This document shows, one piece after another, positions 9,099 to 19,612 of a stretch of DNA of 64,000 bases. Made by a program: the position numbers and the translations under genes. Within the stretch, counting starts at the first letter, position 1; each line of letters starts with the position of its first letter. Source of the stretch: PALSA-612 sp963765295 (GTDB lineage Bacteria > Actinomycetota > Thermoleophilia > Gaiellales > Gaiellaceae); the NCBI GenBank assembly GCA_963765295.1, contig CAVXVO010000003.1, positions 1 to 64,000 of the forward strand, in the 5' to 3' direction. Under the pieces are notes generated by a model. It was not told the origin of the DNA. It saw only the letters and a list, made by a program, of their open reading frames with translations, and did no database searches.

Positions 9099-9290
9099 CT
9101 CGTTCCCTGTCAGCGCGCGGGCGGCTGTCGCAGGGCGTTGCCGCGGGGAGAAGCCCGGGCCCGCGACAACTTTCTTCTCAGCCGCCCGGTAGCTCGTTCC
9201 CTGTCAGCGGGCGGGCGGCTGTCGCAGGGCGTTGCCGCGGGGAGAAGCCCGGGCCCGCGACAACTTTCTTCTCAGCCGCCCGGTAGCTCG
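9078..9290 (+). repeat. 94-bp direct tandem repeat carrying a terminator-like hairpin (2 units plus 25 nt)
   Basis: The element beginning TTCTTCTCAGCCGCC starts at 9078, 9172 and 9266, an exact 94-bp period. The first two units are almost identical (CGCGCGG versus CGGGCGG is one difference), and the third copy stops after 25 nt. Each full unit contains GTTGCCGCGGG, a 12-nt loop, CCCGCGACAAC and then TTTCTTCT: an 11-bp stem with one C-A mismatch and a T-rich tail, in the form of an intrinsic terminator for the upstream epimerase. The first unit includes the epimerase stop codon. This accounts for the gene-free stretch 9099-9343. Confidence 0.85.
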
Positions 9291-9343
9291 CGGCCACGTC
9301 GCCGGCAGGAAACGCCGGCGCCGAGGGCGAACATCGACCGGCG

Positions 9344-9880
9344 ATGGATCACTACGCGCCGACGCACGACCTCACGCAGCCGTGGCGGACGCGGACGATC
9401 GTCGTGTCGACGATCGCTGCGGTCGAGCTGATCGCGCTCGTCGCGGTCGGCGTCGTCCTGCTCGGCAAGGGGTGGTTCCAGACCGAGCGGGCGAGCGCCG
9501 TCCGCAGCGCGACGACGCATCACGCCGCCGCGCAGCCCCCGGCGCCGCCGAAGACGCACACAAAGACGCACCCGACTGCACCCGCCCGCCCGCTGCTCCC
9601 GCGTGCCCATACCAGTGTGCTCGTCCTGAACGGCAACGGCCAGACCGGCGCCGCGGGCGCCGAGGCCACCGTCCTTCGCGAGCACGGCTACCCGGCCCCG
9701 GCCGTCGCGAACGCGAAGCGCACCGACTACGCGGCCAGCATGGTCATGTTCCGCCCCGGCTACGACCGCGAGGCCCGGCGCCTCGCCCGCGACCTGCAGA
9801 TCCCGGTCGTGACCGGCCTCGACGGCGTGCTGCCGAGCCAGCTCCACGGCGCCCGGCTCCTCGTCATCGTCGGCAAGTAG
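9344..9880 (+). CDS. membrane-anchored LytR_C domain protein
   Basis: This encodes a 178-residue protein. A short cytoplasmic N-terminus is followed by one transmembrane helix (about residues 20-42), a Pro/Thr/His-rich linker (about 55-85), and a C-terminal domain beginning TSVLVLNGNGQTGAA. The strand followed by NG(N/T)xxxGAA is the signature of the LytR C-terminal domain, often attached to or near LytR-CpsA-Psr enzymes. No catalytic LCP domain is present. A role at the outer face of the membrane in cell-wall polymer biology is inferred. The 3' end overlaps the convergent polymerase gene by 17 nt. Confidence 0.75.
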   Translation: MDHYAPTHDLTQPWRTRTIVVSTIAAVELIALVAVGVVLLGKGWFQTERASAVRSATTHHAAAQPPAPPKTHTKTHPTAPARPLLPRAHTSVLVLNGNGQTGAAGAEATVLREHGYPAPAVANAKRTDYAASMVMFRPGYDREARRLARDLQIPVVTGLDGVLPSQLHGARLLVIVGK

Positions 9881-11816
9881 GCGTTCCGCGCTTCTCGACC
9901 GCCGCCCGCGCCTGGTCGAGCGGGCCGCCCGGGATGCCCGTCGGCCCGAACGGATCGAGCGTGTAGGCGTGGTTCAGGGCGCGGTAGGCGTCGGCGACGT
10001 CGCCGAAGCAGAGCTCGTACCGGCCGAGCGCCACCCACGTGTCCGGGTTCTCCGGCTGGAGGCCCGTCGCCCGCCGGTACTCGCGGACGGCACCGGACAC
10101 GTCCGGAAGCGCTGCATACGCCTCGGCCAGCGCCCAGACGGGCTGGACGGACAGCGGATTGAGCGAGCCGGCGTCGCGCGCGTCGCCTGCCCCCGTCCGT
10201 AGCTTGCCCGCGACGATCGCCGCGGTCGCGTCGTCGACGCGATTCGAGGCGAGCCACGGCGCTGCGAGCGAGTAGGCGGCGGCGAGCAAGCAGGCCGCGA
10301 CGCCGGCCGCGACGAGTGGGCGCATCCGCAGGCGCACCGCACGCGCCTCGCCGCCGACGCCGATCAGCAGCCCTCCGAGCAGGAACACGGGCGCGGAAAC
10401 GGCCACGAAGTCCCAGTCGATGTCGGCCAGCGCGTGGAGGAGAAAGGCCGGGATCGCGATCGCGAGCGCCGCCGCCGCCGCGCGCTCCTCCCCGCGCAGG
10501 CGCATCACCGCCCGCCCGATCGCGACGAGCGCGGCCGCGACCGCGCCGAGCCCGAGCAGGAAGCCGACGATGCCCGTCTCCGCCAGCGCCTGCAGCGCGA
10601 TGTTGTGCGGTTCGGTCGTCACCGTGCTGCCGTGACGCACGCGCAGCCGCGCGTAGACGAACGACGCCGCGCCTTTCCCGCCGGCCGGCTTCTCCTCGAA
10701 GACCTTCCACGCCTCCTGCCACCACTCCCAGCGGTTGTTCGAGCTGAGCGTCCCGAGCCGGGACGAGTTCGAGACCTCGCCGCCGCCGCGGAACTCCCGC
10801 AGCCATGCATTCGGGCCGCCGCTCGCAGCCGACACGGCGATCACGCCGCAGACCGCGACGGCGCCGATCGCGATCCCGATCCGCCGCGCCCAGAGCCGCC
10901 GCGCGTCCGGGTCGGCGAAACGCCGGTCGAGGCCGTCCGCCCACAGCGCGGCCGCGACGACGCCGAGGCCGACGAGCAGCACGACGAGCCCGAACCAGGC
11001 GCCGTCCGACCGGCGCGCCGCGAGCGACTGTCCGTCGTCGACGAGGCCGGCGCGGGTCGAGGCCCAGCCGGCCACGGCCGCGGCGGGCACGACCGAGACG
11101 AGCAGCGCGCCGAGGCTCTCGAGCCGCGCGGGGACGAGCGCGAGCCAGAGCAGGACGGCGACGGCAGCGACGAGGATGCCCGCGCGCGAGACCGTGAGCA
11201 CGAGCGCGATGGCGGCCAGGTAGAGCAGCACGGCTCCGGCCGCGCGCAATTCACGCCGCCACGAGCGTCGCGTCGCGATCCACAGGCCGAGCGGAAGCGC
11301 CAGAGCGCAGGCGAGCGCGAGCGCGTTCCAGTAGCCGATCGGGTTCCGCAGCCGTGCCACGCGCGCGCCGTCCGGGAACAGCGAGGGGAAGACCTTGCCG
11401 AGGAGCGCCCACCCGACGACGCCGAAGAGCAGCATGGCGAACCCCGCCGCCACCACGCGCGCCGGCGCCCGCACGCTCGCCGCGACCGCCAGCCCAACGA
11501 GCGCGAAGCCGACGTAGACGGCGCCCCGGTTCAGGTACGCCCACGAGAGGTCGGGCGCGATCGACCAGATCATCGTCACGCCGTTCCAGCAGACGAACGC
11601 CGCCAGGAGGCCGAACGCGGCCAGGCCGGCCGGACCCGGCACCGCGACCGGCACGAGCCCGGCGAGCCCCGCCGCGAGGAAGCCGAACCCGATCGCGACC
11701 GCGAAGATGCCGATCCAGAAGAGCCGGCTGTCGCTCAGGCTCCCCCCGAAGAAGAGGGACGCGGTCACGAGCGCCGCGGCGGCCGTAAGCGGAAGGAAGC
11801 CGGCGGCCGTGCGCAC
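9864..11816 (-). CDS. O-antigen ligase/polymerase-like membrane protein with TPR tail
   Basis: This encodes a 650-residue protein with about eleven hydrophobic segments in the first ~490 residues. The motif HNIALQALAETGIVGF (about residues 398-413) is the conserved Wzy_C/WaaL loop that contains the functional His. The C-terminal ~140 residues resemble tetratricopeptide repeats (AEAYAALPDVSGAVREYRRA, then GRYELCFGDVADAYRALNHA). It probably joins or polymerises lipid-linked glycans at the outer membrane face of the cytoplasmic membrane. It starts at GTG 11816, with TACCGT 8 nt upstream. The sugar-epimerase and LytR_C neighbours fit a surface-glycan function. Confidence 0.75.
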   Translation of the reverse strand: MRTAAGFLPLTAAAALVTASLFFGGSLSDSRLFWIGIFAVAIGFGFLAAGLAGLVPVAVPGPAGLAAFGLLAAFVCWNGVTMIWSIAPDLSWAYLNRGAVYVGFALVGLAVAASVRAPARVVAAGFAMLLFGVVGWALLGKVFPSLFPDGARVARLRNPIGYWNALALACALALPLGLWIATRRSWRRELRAAGAVLLYLAAIALVLTVSRAGILVAAVAVLLWLALVPARLESLGALLVSVVPAAAVAGWASTRAGLVDDGQSLAARRSDGAWFGLVVLLVGLGVVAAALWADGLDRRFADPDARRLWARRIGIAIGAVAVCGVIAVSAASGGPNAWLREFRGGGEVSNSSRLGTLSSNNRWEWWQEAWKVFEEKPAGGKGAASFVYARLRVRHGSTVTTEPHNIALQALAETGIVGFLLGLGAVAAALVAIGRAVMRLRGEERAAAAALAIAIPAFLLHALADIDWDFVAVSAPVFLLGGLLIGVGGEARAVRLRMRPLVAAGVAACLLAAAYSLAAPWLASNRVDDATAAIVAGKLRTGAGDARDAGSLNPLSVQPVWALAEAYAALPDVSGAVREYRRATGLQPENPDTWVALGRYELCFGDVADAYRALNHAYTLDPFGPTGIPGGPLDQARAAVEKRGTPTCRR

Positions 11817-11957
11817 GAACTGGCACGGTAGCGCCCCGTGGCGCTGGTTTACGGCGGCGCGGCACTGGCTAACAAAAACCTGACGTCACGATCACGGGCG
11901 GCACACGGCTGTGGCCGACACTGGCGGTACGGTTCGCGGGCGGGGCCGGCTGAGGCT

Positions 11958-12614
11958 ATGCGTAGACTCGTTGAGGAGAACATCGACCATTCCGAACCGC
12001 ATCTCTTGAAGCGCCCCTCTTTCAGACTCGCCGTCCTTCTCCTCGTCGTTGCTGCCGCCTTCGCGGCCACGGCGTCCGGAGCCGCCGCCAAGTCCTCGTG
12101 CGGCAAGAAGGTGATCGACGACTGGTACGGGAGCAAGACCGGGCAGTTGAGCCACCGCTATCCGCTCCATTGCTACAGCGACGCGCTGGCGATCATCAAG
12201 GGCCGTAGCGATCTCGACGTCTACTCGAACGCGCGCCAGGACATCCTCTTCGCGCTCCAGCAGGCGATCGCGCTCGGCAGCAACAAGGGCGGCGGCCCGC
12301 CTGACGTGACGTCCAGCATCTACACCGCCGACGCCCTTCCCAGCTGGCACGGCGGCCCCGATGCGACGAACGGCGGCCATGCGCCGTCCTCCGTCGTCGT
12401 CGTGACGCCCAGTCTGCACGGCCAGCCCAGCGGCCCGATCGTCGACACCTTTCACGGATCGAGCGCGTCGTCGGTTCCGCTCCCGGCGATCGTGCTCGGC
12501 GGGATCGCAGTGCTCCTCCTCGCGCTCGGCGCGGCCGCCTACGTCGCCCGCCGCCGCCAGCTCCGCCGCCAGACGCTCCGCCCGCAGGCCGAGTCCGGCC
12601 CGCCGAGCGTCTAG
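11958..12614 (+). CDS. exported protein with C-terminal membrane anchor, unknown function
   Basis: This encodes a 218-residue protein. A hydrophobic segment after about 20 charged residues (LAVLLLVVAAAFAATASGAAA) forms a signal sequence. The exported part has two Cys residues and a conserved-looking stretch HCYSDALAIIKGRSDLDVYS. A second hydrophobic helix (about residues 174-195) followed by RRRQLRRQ would anchor it, with the tail in the cytoplasm. The ATG at 11958 follows TGAGG; an alternative start closer to the hydrophobic core is possible. The stop shares CTAG (12611-12614) with the convergent flavoprotein gene. I do not recognise a family. Confidence 0.65.
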   Translation: MRRLVEENIDHSEPHLLKRPSFRLAVLLLVVAAAFAATASGAAAKSSCGKKVIDDWYGSKTGQLSHRYPLHCYSDALAIIKGRSDLDVYSNARQDILFALQQAIALGSNKGGGPPDVTSSIYTADALPSWHGGPDATNGGHAPSSVVVVTPSLHGQPSGPIVDTFHGSSASSVPLPAIVLGGIAVLLLALGAAAYVARRRQLRRQTLRPQAESGPPSV

Positions 12615-13903
12615 GCCGCAGCGCGTCTCGCCGCGCCCGGCTCGTCGAGCAACGCCAGGTAGCGGTGCACGAGCTGCACTGCCATCGCGCCCTCGCCGAC
12701 CGCCGAGGCGACGCGCTTGACCGAGCCGAGCCGGGCATCTCCCGCGAAGAAGAAACCGGGCTGGCTCGACTCGAGGAAGAACGGGTCGCGGTCGAGCTTC
12801 CAGTGGGGACCGAGGTCGGGGCCGGTGACCACGAACCCCTGCGGATCCCGCCGGATCCCGTACGGGCAGCTCGCCGTCGAGGGCGTGCCGCCGATGAGGA
12901 TGAAGAGCGCGTCCGCCGGCAGCTCGCGCTCCTCGCCGCCCGACTCGACCACGATCCGCTCGAGCTTGCCCTCGCCGCTCGCCCGCACGATGCGGGTGTC
13001 GGTCAGGACGTTGATCTCCGGACGGCCGGAGCAGCGGTCGACGAGGTACTGTGACATCTGCTCCTCGAGCGTCTCGCCACGCACGAGGAGCGTTACTTTT
13101 CGGGCGTGGGCAGCCAGGTGCAGGGCAGCCTGGCCGGCCGAGTTGGCTCCGCCGACGACGAAGACGTCGCCGCCGCGGTGATAGAGCGCGTCGCTCGGCG
13201 ACGCACCGTAGTAGACGCCCACGCCGAGGAAGTCGTCGACGCCCTCGGCGTCGAGCCGGCGGTAGTCGAACCCGGTGGCGCCGATCGCGGAGCGGGCGCG
13301 GATCACCGAGCCGTTGACGAGGTCGAAGAGAAGCTCGCCGCTCCCTCCGATCCCGCCGTCGCCGAGGTCCGATCCGAGCACGATCTCCGCGCCGAAGCGC
13401 ACCGCCTGGTCGTGGGCGGCGTCGGCGAGCTCCTGGCCGCTCAGGCCGTTCGGGAAGCCGGGATAGTTCTCGATCCGCGCGCTGGTTCCCGCCTGGCCGC
13501 CGGGGGCGTGCTGCTCGACGACCACGGTGCTCAGGCCCTCGGAGGCGGCGTAGAGCGCGGCTGTCAGCCCCGCCGGCCCGGCGCCGATGACGGCGACGTC
13601 GTAGAGGTCGAGCGACGGACGGGTGTGCAGCCCGGCACGCTCGGCCAGCTCCGACCGCGTCCGCCTGAACGCGAGCTCCTCGTCCTCGTCGGCGAACGGC
13701 TCGAGCCGGCTCCCGTCCGGGAACAGGAACACGGGCAGGCGCACGCCGTCGACGTCCTCGGGTGCGCCCAGGAAGCGGGCCAGCGGGTCGTGCTCGACGT
13801 CGATCCAGTCGTGGGCGACGCCGTTTCGGTCCAGGAAGTCGCGGTAGTCCTGGGCGTGCGAGGACCAGCGGTACCCGACGACGTAGATGCCTCGGCCATT
13901 CAT
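12611..13903 (-). CDS. thioredoxin-reductase-like flavoprotein lacking CxxC, with N-terminal glutaredoxin-like domain
   Basis: This encodes a 430-residue protein. Residues ~1-85 look like a thioredoxin/glutaredoxin fold (GYRWSSHAQDYRDFLDRNGV) without the redox cysteine pair. After a linker comes the FAD-binding VIGAGPAGLTAALYA, then PGGQAGTSARIENYPGF and the NAD(P)-binding VVGGANSAGQAALHLA. The C-terminal FFFAGDARLGSVKRVASAVGEGA completes the TrxR fold. Where thioredoxin reductases have CATC, this protein has GVYYGASPSDA, so it cannot use the usual disulfide relay. A second such protein is encoded at 26883. The ATG at 13903 was chosen because the upstream in-frame residues are Arg-rich and non-conserved. 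Confidence 0.8.
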   Translation of the reverse strand: MNGRGIYVVGYRWSSHAQDYRDFLDRNGVAHDWIDVEHDPLARFLGAPEDVDGVRLPVFLFPDGSRLEPFADEDEELAFRRTRSELAERAGLHTRPSLDLYDVAVIGAGPAGLTAALYAASEGLSTVVVEQHAPGGQAGTSARIENYPGFPNGLSGQELADAAHDQAVRFGAEIVLGSDLGDGGIGGSGELLFDLVNGSVIRARSAIGATGFDYRRLDAEGVDDFLGVGVYYGASPSDALYHRGGDVFVVGGANSAGQAALHLAAHARKVTLLVRGETLEEQMSQYLVDRCSGRPEINVLTDTRIVRASGEGKLERIVVESGGEERELPADALFILIGGTPSTASCPYGIRRDPQGFVVTGPDLGPHWKLDRDPFFLESSQPGFFFAGDARLGSVKRVASAVGEGAMAVQLVHRYLALLDEPGAARRAAA

Positions 13904-13996
13904 GGTGCGGAGCCTGCACCGTCGCGGCCGAACGGGCAGTGTTGCCACCTGGCGAGACGGGGTGCGGCCAGCCGTACCCCTCGGTCGATTTCCCTG

Positions 13997-14064
13997 GAAA
14001 ACACCGATTTTCGGGGTCTCACCCGGCCGGTAGAATGGATCTGTCCGACCGTGCCTCTACGGTC
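13997..14064 (+). promoter_or_regulatory. putative nrdJ promoter and leader hairpin
   Basis: The nrdJ upstream region has a short inverted repeat GAAAA-CACCGA-TTTTC (13997-14012), then TAGAAT at 14031-14036 as a good -10 box, with TTTTCG at 14008-14013 as a poor -35 at 17-nt spacing. Downstream of the predicted transcription start, GACCGT-GCCTCT-ACGGTC (14047-14064) can fold as a small leader hairpin followed by a pyrimidine-rich run. I could not find a convincing NrdR box pair or cobalamin-riboswitch B12 box. Function is inferred. Confidence 0.35.
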
Positions 14065-14106
14065 CATTTCCCTTTTGCGACGTAAGAGCCCGGGAGGCAG
14101 AGGAAT

Positions 14107-16863
<2,757 letters not shown>

Positions 16864-16872
16864 GACGTCGGA

Positions 16873-17577
16873 GTGAAAGAAAGCCGCCTCGTGAGTGCGG
16901 CAGGTACCTCAGCGTCGATGTGGCTTGAGACGTTAGAGGGCCGGCAGCTTGTTGCTGACGGCTTCTGGTGCGGCTCAGCGACGAGCGGCGAGGAGATGGT
17001 GGCGATCGCCTCCGCTATTGGAACTGCCGTTTCGTCTCGGCCATCGGCACCCGTTTTGCAGCGCTTGACGCCCGTCGCGCCCGAAAACGCACCCGCGCAA
17101 TCGTTGTCCGCCGACCACGGGCTCGCCTCGTTTCCCTTTCACACGGATGGTGCCCACCACCGCCGTCCGCCGCACTGGGTGCTAATGCGCTGCGTCGATC
17201 CCGGGCCGGAGAATCGACCAACGCTTCTTGCAGACACTTCGGAACTGTCGCTTCAGGCGCGTCAGTGGCGTGACCTCGAACGCGCTGTATGGTGGGTGCA
17301 CTCAGGCGGTCGAGCCTTTCTAACGTCAGTCGTTCGCGAACAGGACAGACGACGAGTGGTCCGATACGACCGCGGCTGTATGCGCCCCGCGGTTGGAGCT
17401 TGCGCGGGTATCGCCGACTTCTTTGAGAGTGCGATCGAGAAAGCTCTCCAGCATCGACTTAATTGGCGGCAAGGTGATCTTGTGATCTTCGACAACTGGC
17501 GGATGCTCCATGCGCGTGCAGCCGCCGACGGACACGACGCAGGGATCCGAGTGCTCGAAAGGGTCCTTGTCCAATGA
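16873..17577 (+). CDS. TauD/TfdA-like Fe(II)/2-oxoglutarate-dependent oxygenase
   Basis: This encodes a 234-residue protein with a plausible facial triad. FPFHTDGAHH supplies HxD (His90, Asp92), FDNWRMLHARA supplies the distal His213, and Arg226 in GIRVLERV is placed to bind 2-oxoglutarate. Spacing and motifs match the TauD/TfdA superfamily, and it is slightly short for the family. The substrate is unknown. The GTG start at 16873 sits 9 nt after nrdJ; ATG 16918 is an alternative. Base composition (about 60% G+C, rarer codons) differs from nrdJ and suggests acquisition by transfer. It overlaps the next gene by ATGA, implying translational coupling. Confidence 0.75.
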   Translation: MKESRLVSAAGTSASMWLETLEGRQLVADGFWCGSATSGEEMVAIASAIGTAVSSRPSAPVLQRLTPVAPENAPAQSLSADHGLASFPFHTDGAHHRRPPHWVLMRCVDPGPENRPTLLADTSELSLQARQWRDLERAVWWVHSGGRAFLTSVVREQDRRRVVRYDRGCMRPAVGACAGIADFFESAIEKALQHRLNWRQGDLVIFDNWRMLHARAAADGHDAGIRVLERVLVQ

Positions 17578-18539
17578 CCGGGACCGTGTGGGAGGCAGAC
17601 GACCTTTGGGAGAAGACGAAGCTTTACGTTGCCCGCGCCGCGAGCGAGGAGCAGGAAGGCGCTCTCTTTCCGTTCTGGTCGATTCTGGCGCTCGAACTCC
17701 TCGCGAGGACGGTCGTGGCCTCAGTCCATCCGGCGCTGCTCGCCGACCCGCGAGTCGACGGCCCGCATTTGCTGTACGCGTTTGGCTACGGCAAGCCGGA
17801 TAGGCCACGTTCCGTACCGGCGGCCACTGTCTTCCGACGATGTGCGGTCATTGTGGACGACTTCACAGCGGGTGACGCGGTGGGGGCCATGGCCTTGGTC
17901 GAACTTCGAAACGAAGAGCTTCATTCCAGCGGAACCCCGTTCGCTGGCCTTAAGACGGGGGTCTGGCTTTCCGACTACTACCGCCTCTGCCAGATCCTCC
18001 TTCGTGCGCTGAGTAAAGAACTAGCCGACTTGTTCGGCGACGAAGAAGCATCGGCGGCGGCAACGATGATCGCTGCGGCCGCCGAAACACTTGAAAGTGA
18101 GGTCCAGCAGTACATTGCCGACGTTCGCCGGGAGTTCGAGGAGCTAGCTCCCGAAGAGCAACAGCGACGGACTGCACACGCGCTCCGGGTAACTCTAGAA
18201 CGCGTCTCGCGAACCGTTGGACCGGCTGAACTCGGCGTGATCGTTGACTGCCCAGCGTGCGGGAGCAATGCGTGGATGGGTGGGGAGTTCGTTCGGGCAG
18301 GCGAGCCGCAAGCAGGAGAAGAGTTCATCGTCCAGGAGATCGTGAAGATTCCTACCGCGCTTGAGTGCGCCGCGTGTGGGCTGGTGCTCAGCGGACACGG
18401 CCGCATGCACGCAATTGGTCTCGGAGGGTTCTTCACGAGTCAGTTGAGCGAAGATCCGGCGAGCTTCTACAACATCGAGTTCGACATCAGCCAAATCGAC
18501 CTGTCGCAGCTTTACGAAGAGGAGTACGGGAACGAGTAA
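17574..18539 (+). CDS. HEPN-like protein with C-terminal zinc ribbon
   Basis: This encodes a 321-residue protein. The N-terminal half is helical (FPFWSILALELLARTVV, residues 32-48) and contains ELRNEELHSS, where Arg112-Asn113 and His117 match the Rx4H motif of HEPN ribonucleases, including the polar residue after Arg. A long helix (~155-215) rich in Glu and Arg follows. The C-terminus has two CxxC pairs, CPACG (Cys226/229) and CAACG (Cys265/268), forming a likely zinc ribbon. RNase activity is inferred from the motif alone. It is coupled by ATGA to the oxygenase gene and has the same atypical lower G+C. It may be a toxin- or defence-type effector; a non-catalytic HEPN scaffold is also possible. 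Confidence 0.6.
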   Translation: MTGTVWEADDLWEKTKLYVARAASEEQEGALFPFWSILALELLARTVVASVHPALLADPRVDGPHLLYAFGYGKPDRPRSVPAATVFRRCAVIVDDFTAGDAVGAMALVELRNEELHSSGTPFAGLKTGVWLSDYYRLCQILLRALSKELADLFGDEEASAAATMIAAAAETLESEVQQYIADVRREFEELAPEEQQRRTAHALRVTLERVSRTVGPAELGVIVDCPACGSNAWMGGEFVRAGEPQAGEEFIVQEIVKIPTALECAACGLVLSGHGRMHAIGLGGFFTSQLSEDPASFYNIEFDISQIDLSQLYEEEYGNE

Positions 18540-18624
18540 GCAGGACTCCTTGGGCCAAACAGCCCGCGAAGCACCGGATCGGTAGCACTCGGCTGCCGTC
18601 TCGGATTCCCGCTTTCGATGCTGA

Positions 18625-19170
18625 TCACGCCCAGGGCAACGTGTCCCAGTAGTCCGGCCGCCCGGGCCGCGGGCGGTCGAACCTCGCGTACGCCTCGTCC
18701 GGGTTCGGCGTGTCCTCCTCCGCGCTCGCGTCGTACTTCGCCGCCAGCTCGGACTTCGGGTAGAGCAGCGTCTCCGTCTCGCGGCGCGCGCCGACTGCCA
18801 GCACGATCGCCGGGCCGTCGCCCGCGCCGACGATCACGTGCTGGGTGCCGGCCGGGCAGTGGAAGAAGTCCCATGCCCTGAGCGGCCGCTCCTCCTCGTT
18901 CACGAGCAGCACCGCCTCGCCGGCCAGCATCAGGAAGTCCTCCTGCGCGCTCTCCTCGTGGTACAGGCAGAGCGGCTCGCCCGGCTGCACGACGCTGATG
19001 TTGATCCCGAGCTCCGGGAAGTGCGCCCCCTCACGGTTCTCGAAGACGCAGCCGGAGCCGAACGCGTGATGCGTCACCCACTTCGTGTCGCGCACGTTCA
19101 CGACGAACCAGCCCGCGCCGTCCGGCTCGAGCCCGCCGGGGACTTCCTTCAAGGACGCTTCCTCGACCAC
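18625..19170 (-). CDS. cupin-domain protein
   Basis: This encodes a 181-residue protein with a single cupin barrel. LCLYHEESAQEDFLMLAGEAVLLVNEEE (about residues 68-95) is cupin motif 1 with His and Glu metal ligands, and WDFFHCPAGTQHVIVGAGDG is motif 2 with the second His. It probably binds a divalent metal; whether it is an enzyme or a sensor is unknown. The start is GTG 19170 with GGGGGAG just upstream. It lies 27 nt downstream of the DsrE gene and is probably cotranscribed with it. Confidence 0.75.
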   Translation of the reverse strand: MVEEASLKEVPGGLEPDGAGWFVVNVRDTKWVTHHAFGSGCVFENREGAHFPELGINISVVQPGEPLCLYHEESAQEDFLMLAGEAVLLVNEEERPLRAWDFFHCPAGTQHVIVGAGDGPAIVLAVGARRETETLLYPKSELAAKYDASAEEDTPNPDEAYARFDRPRPGRPDYWDTLPWA

Positions 19171-19197
19171 GGTTCTCCCCCTCTCGCTGGTTGAGAC

Positions 19198-19560
19198 TCA
19201 GTAGCTGAAGACGGTCGTGTCGTCGCCCGCCCACTCCCACATCGGCGTCGCGCCGGCGACCTTGGCGTTCGGCACCTTCTCGTCGTCGTTAAGCCCTCGC
19301 GCGGCGACACAGATCGGGCAGAGCCAGAGCTCGCCGCCTCCGTCCGCGAACTGCTGGAACAGCCGCTCGAGCGGCGGGCAGCCGTCGCACGCCTCGCCCT
19401 TCGCCTCACCGGGCAACCCGAGCCGAACCGCGTCCTTCGTCGCCCAGACCACGACCGACTTGCCCTGGTCGAGCGCGGCCGTCGCCACGAGGAACGCGAC
19501 CGTAACCCGTTCCGGGTCTTCCAGACCGGTTGCGAGGTTGACGAGCACCTTGGCGGGCAT
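19198..19560 (-). CDS. DsrE/DsrF-like family protein
   Basis: This encodes a 120-residue protein with alternating strands and helices. KVLVNLATGLEDPERVTVAFLVATAALDQGKSVVVW is typical of the DsrE/peroxiredoxin-like family, and Cys residues occur at DGCPP and LWLCPICVAARG; the latter position matches the conserved Cys of sulfur-relay DsrE proteins. It may shuttle sulfur or act as a small redox protein. AAAGGAGAGGCC precedes the ATG. It is divergent from the E1 alpha gene and likely forms an operon with the cupin gene. Confidence 0.75.
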   Translation of the reverse strand: MPAKVLVNLATGLEDPERVTVAFLVATAALDQGKSVVVWATKDAVRLGLPGEAKGEACDGCPPLERLFQQFADGGGELWLCPICVAARGLNDDEKVPNAKVAGATPMWEWAGDDTTVFSY

Positions 19561-19612
19561 GGCCTCTCCTTTCGACGAACATCGGACGAACGGGACCGTA
19601 TAGCGTCACGCG

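Noticed and set aside
9078..9290. CRISPR-like repeat
   Set aside because: The units are directly adjacent 94-bp copies without unique spacers, and no cas genes are present.
13904..14106. Possible cobalamin riboswitch in front of the B12-dependent reductase
   Set aside because: I could not find the conserved B12 box or a matching multi-stem fold in about 200 nt, so it is not reported as a feature.
16873..18539. Prophage or transposon remnant around the oxygenase-HEPN pair
   Set aside because: No integrase, transposase, inverted ends or duplicated target site could be seen on either side.
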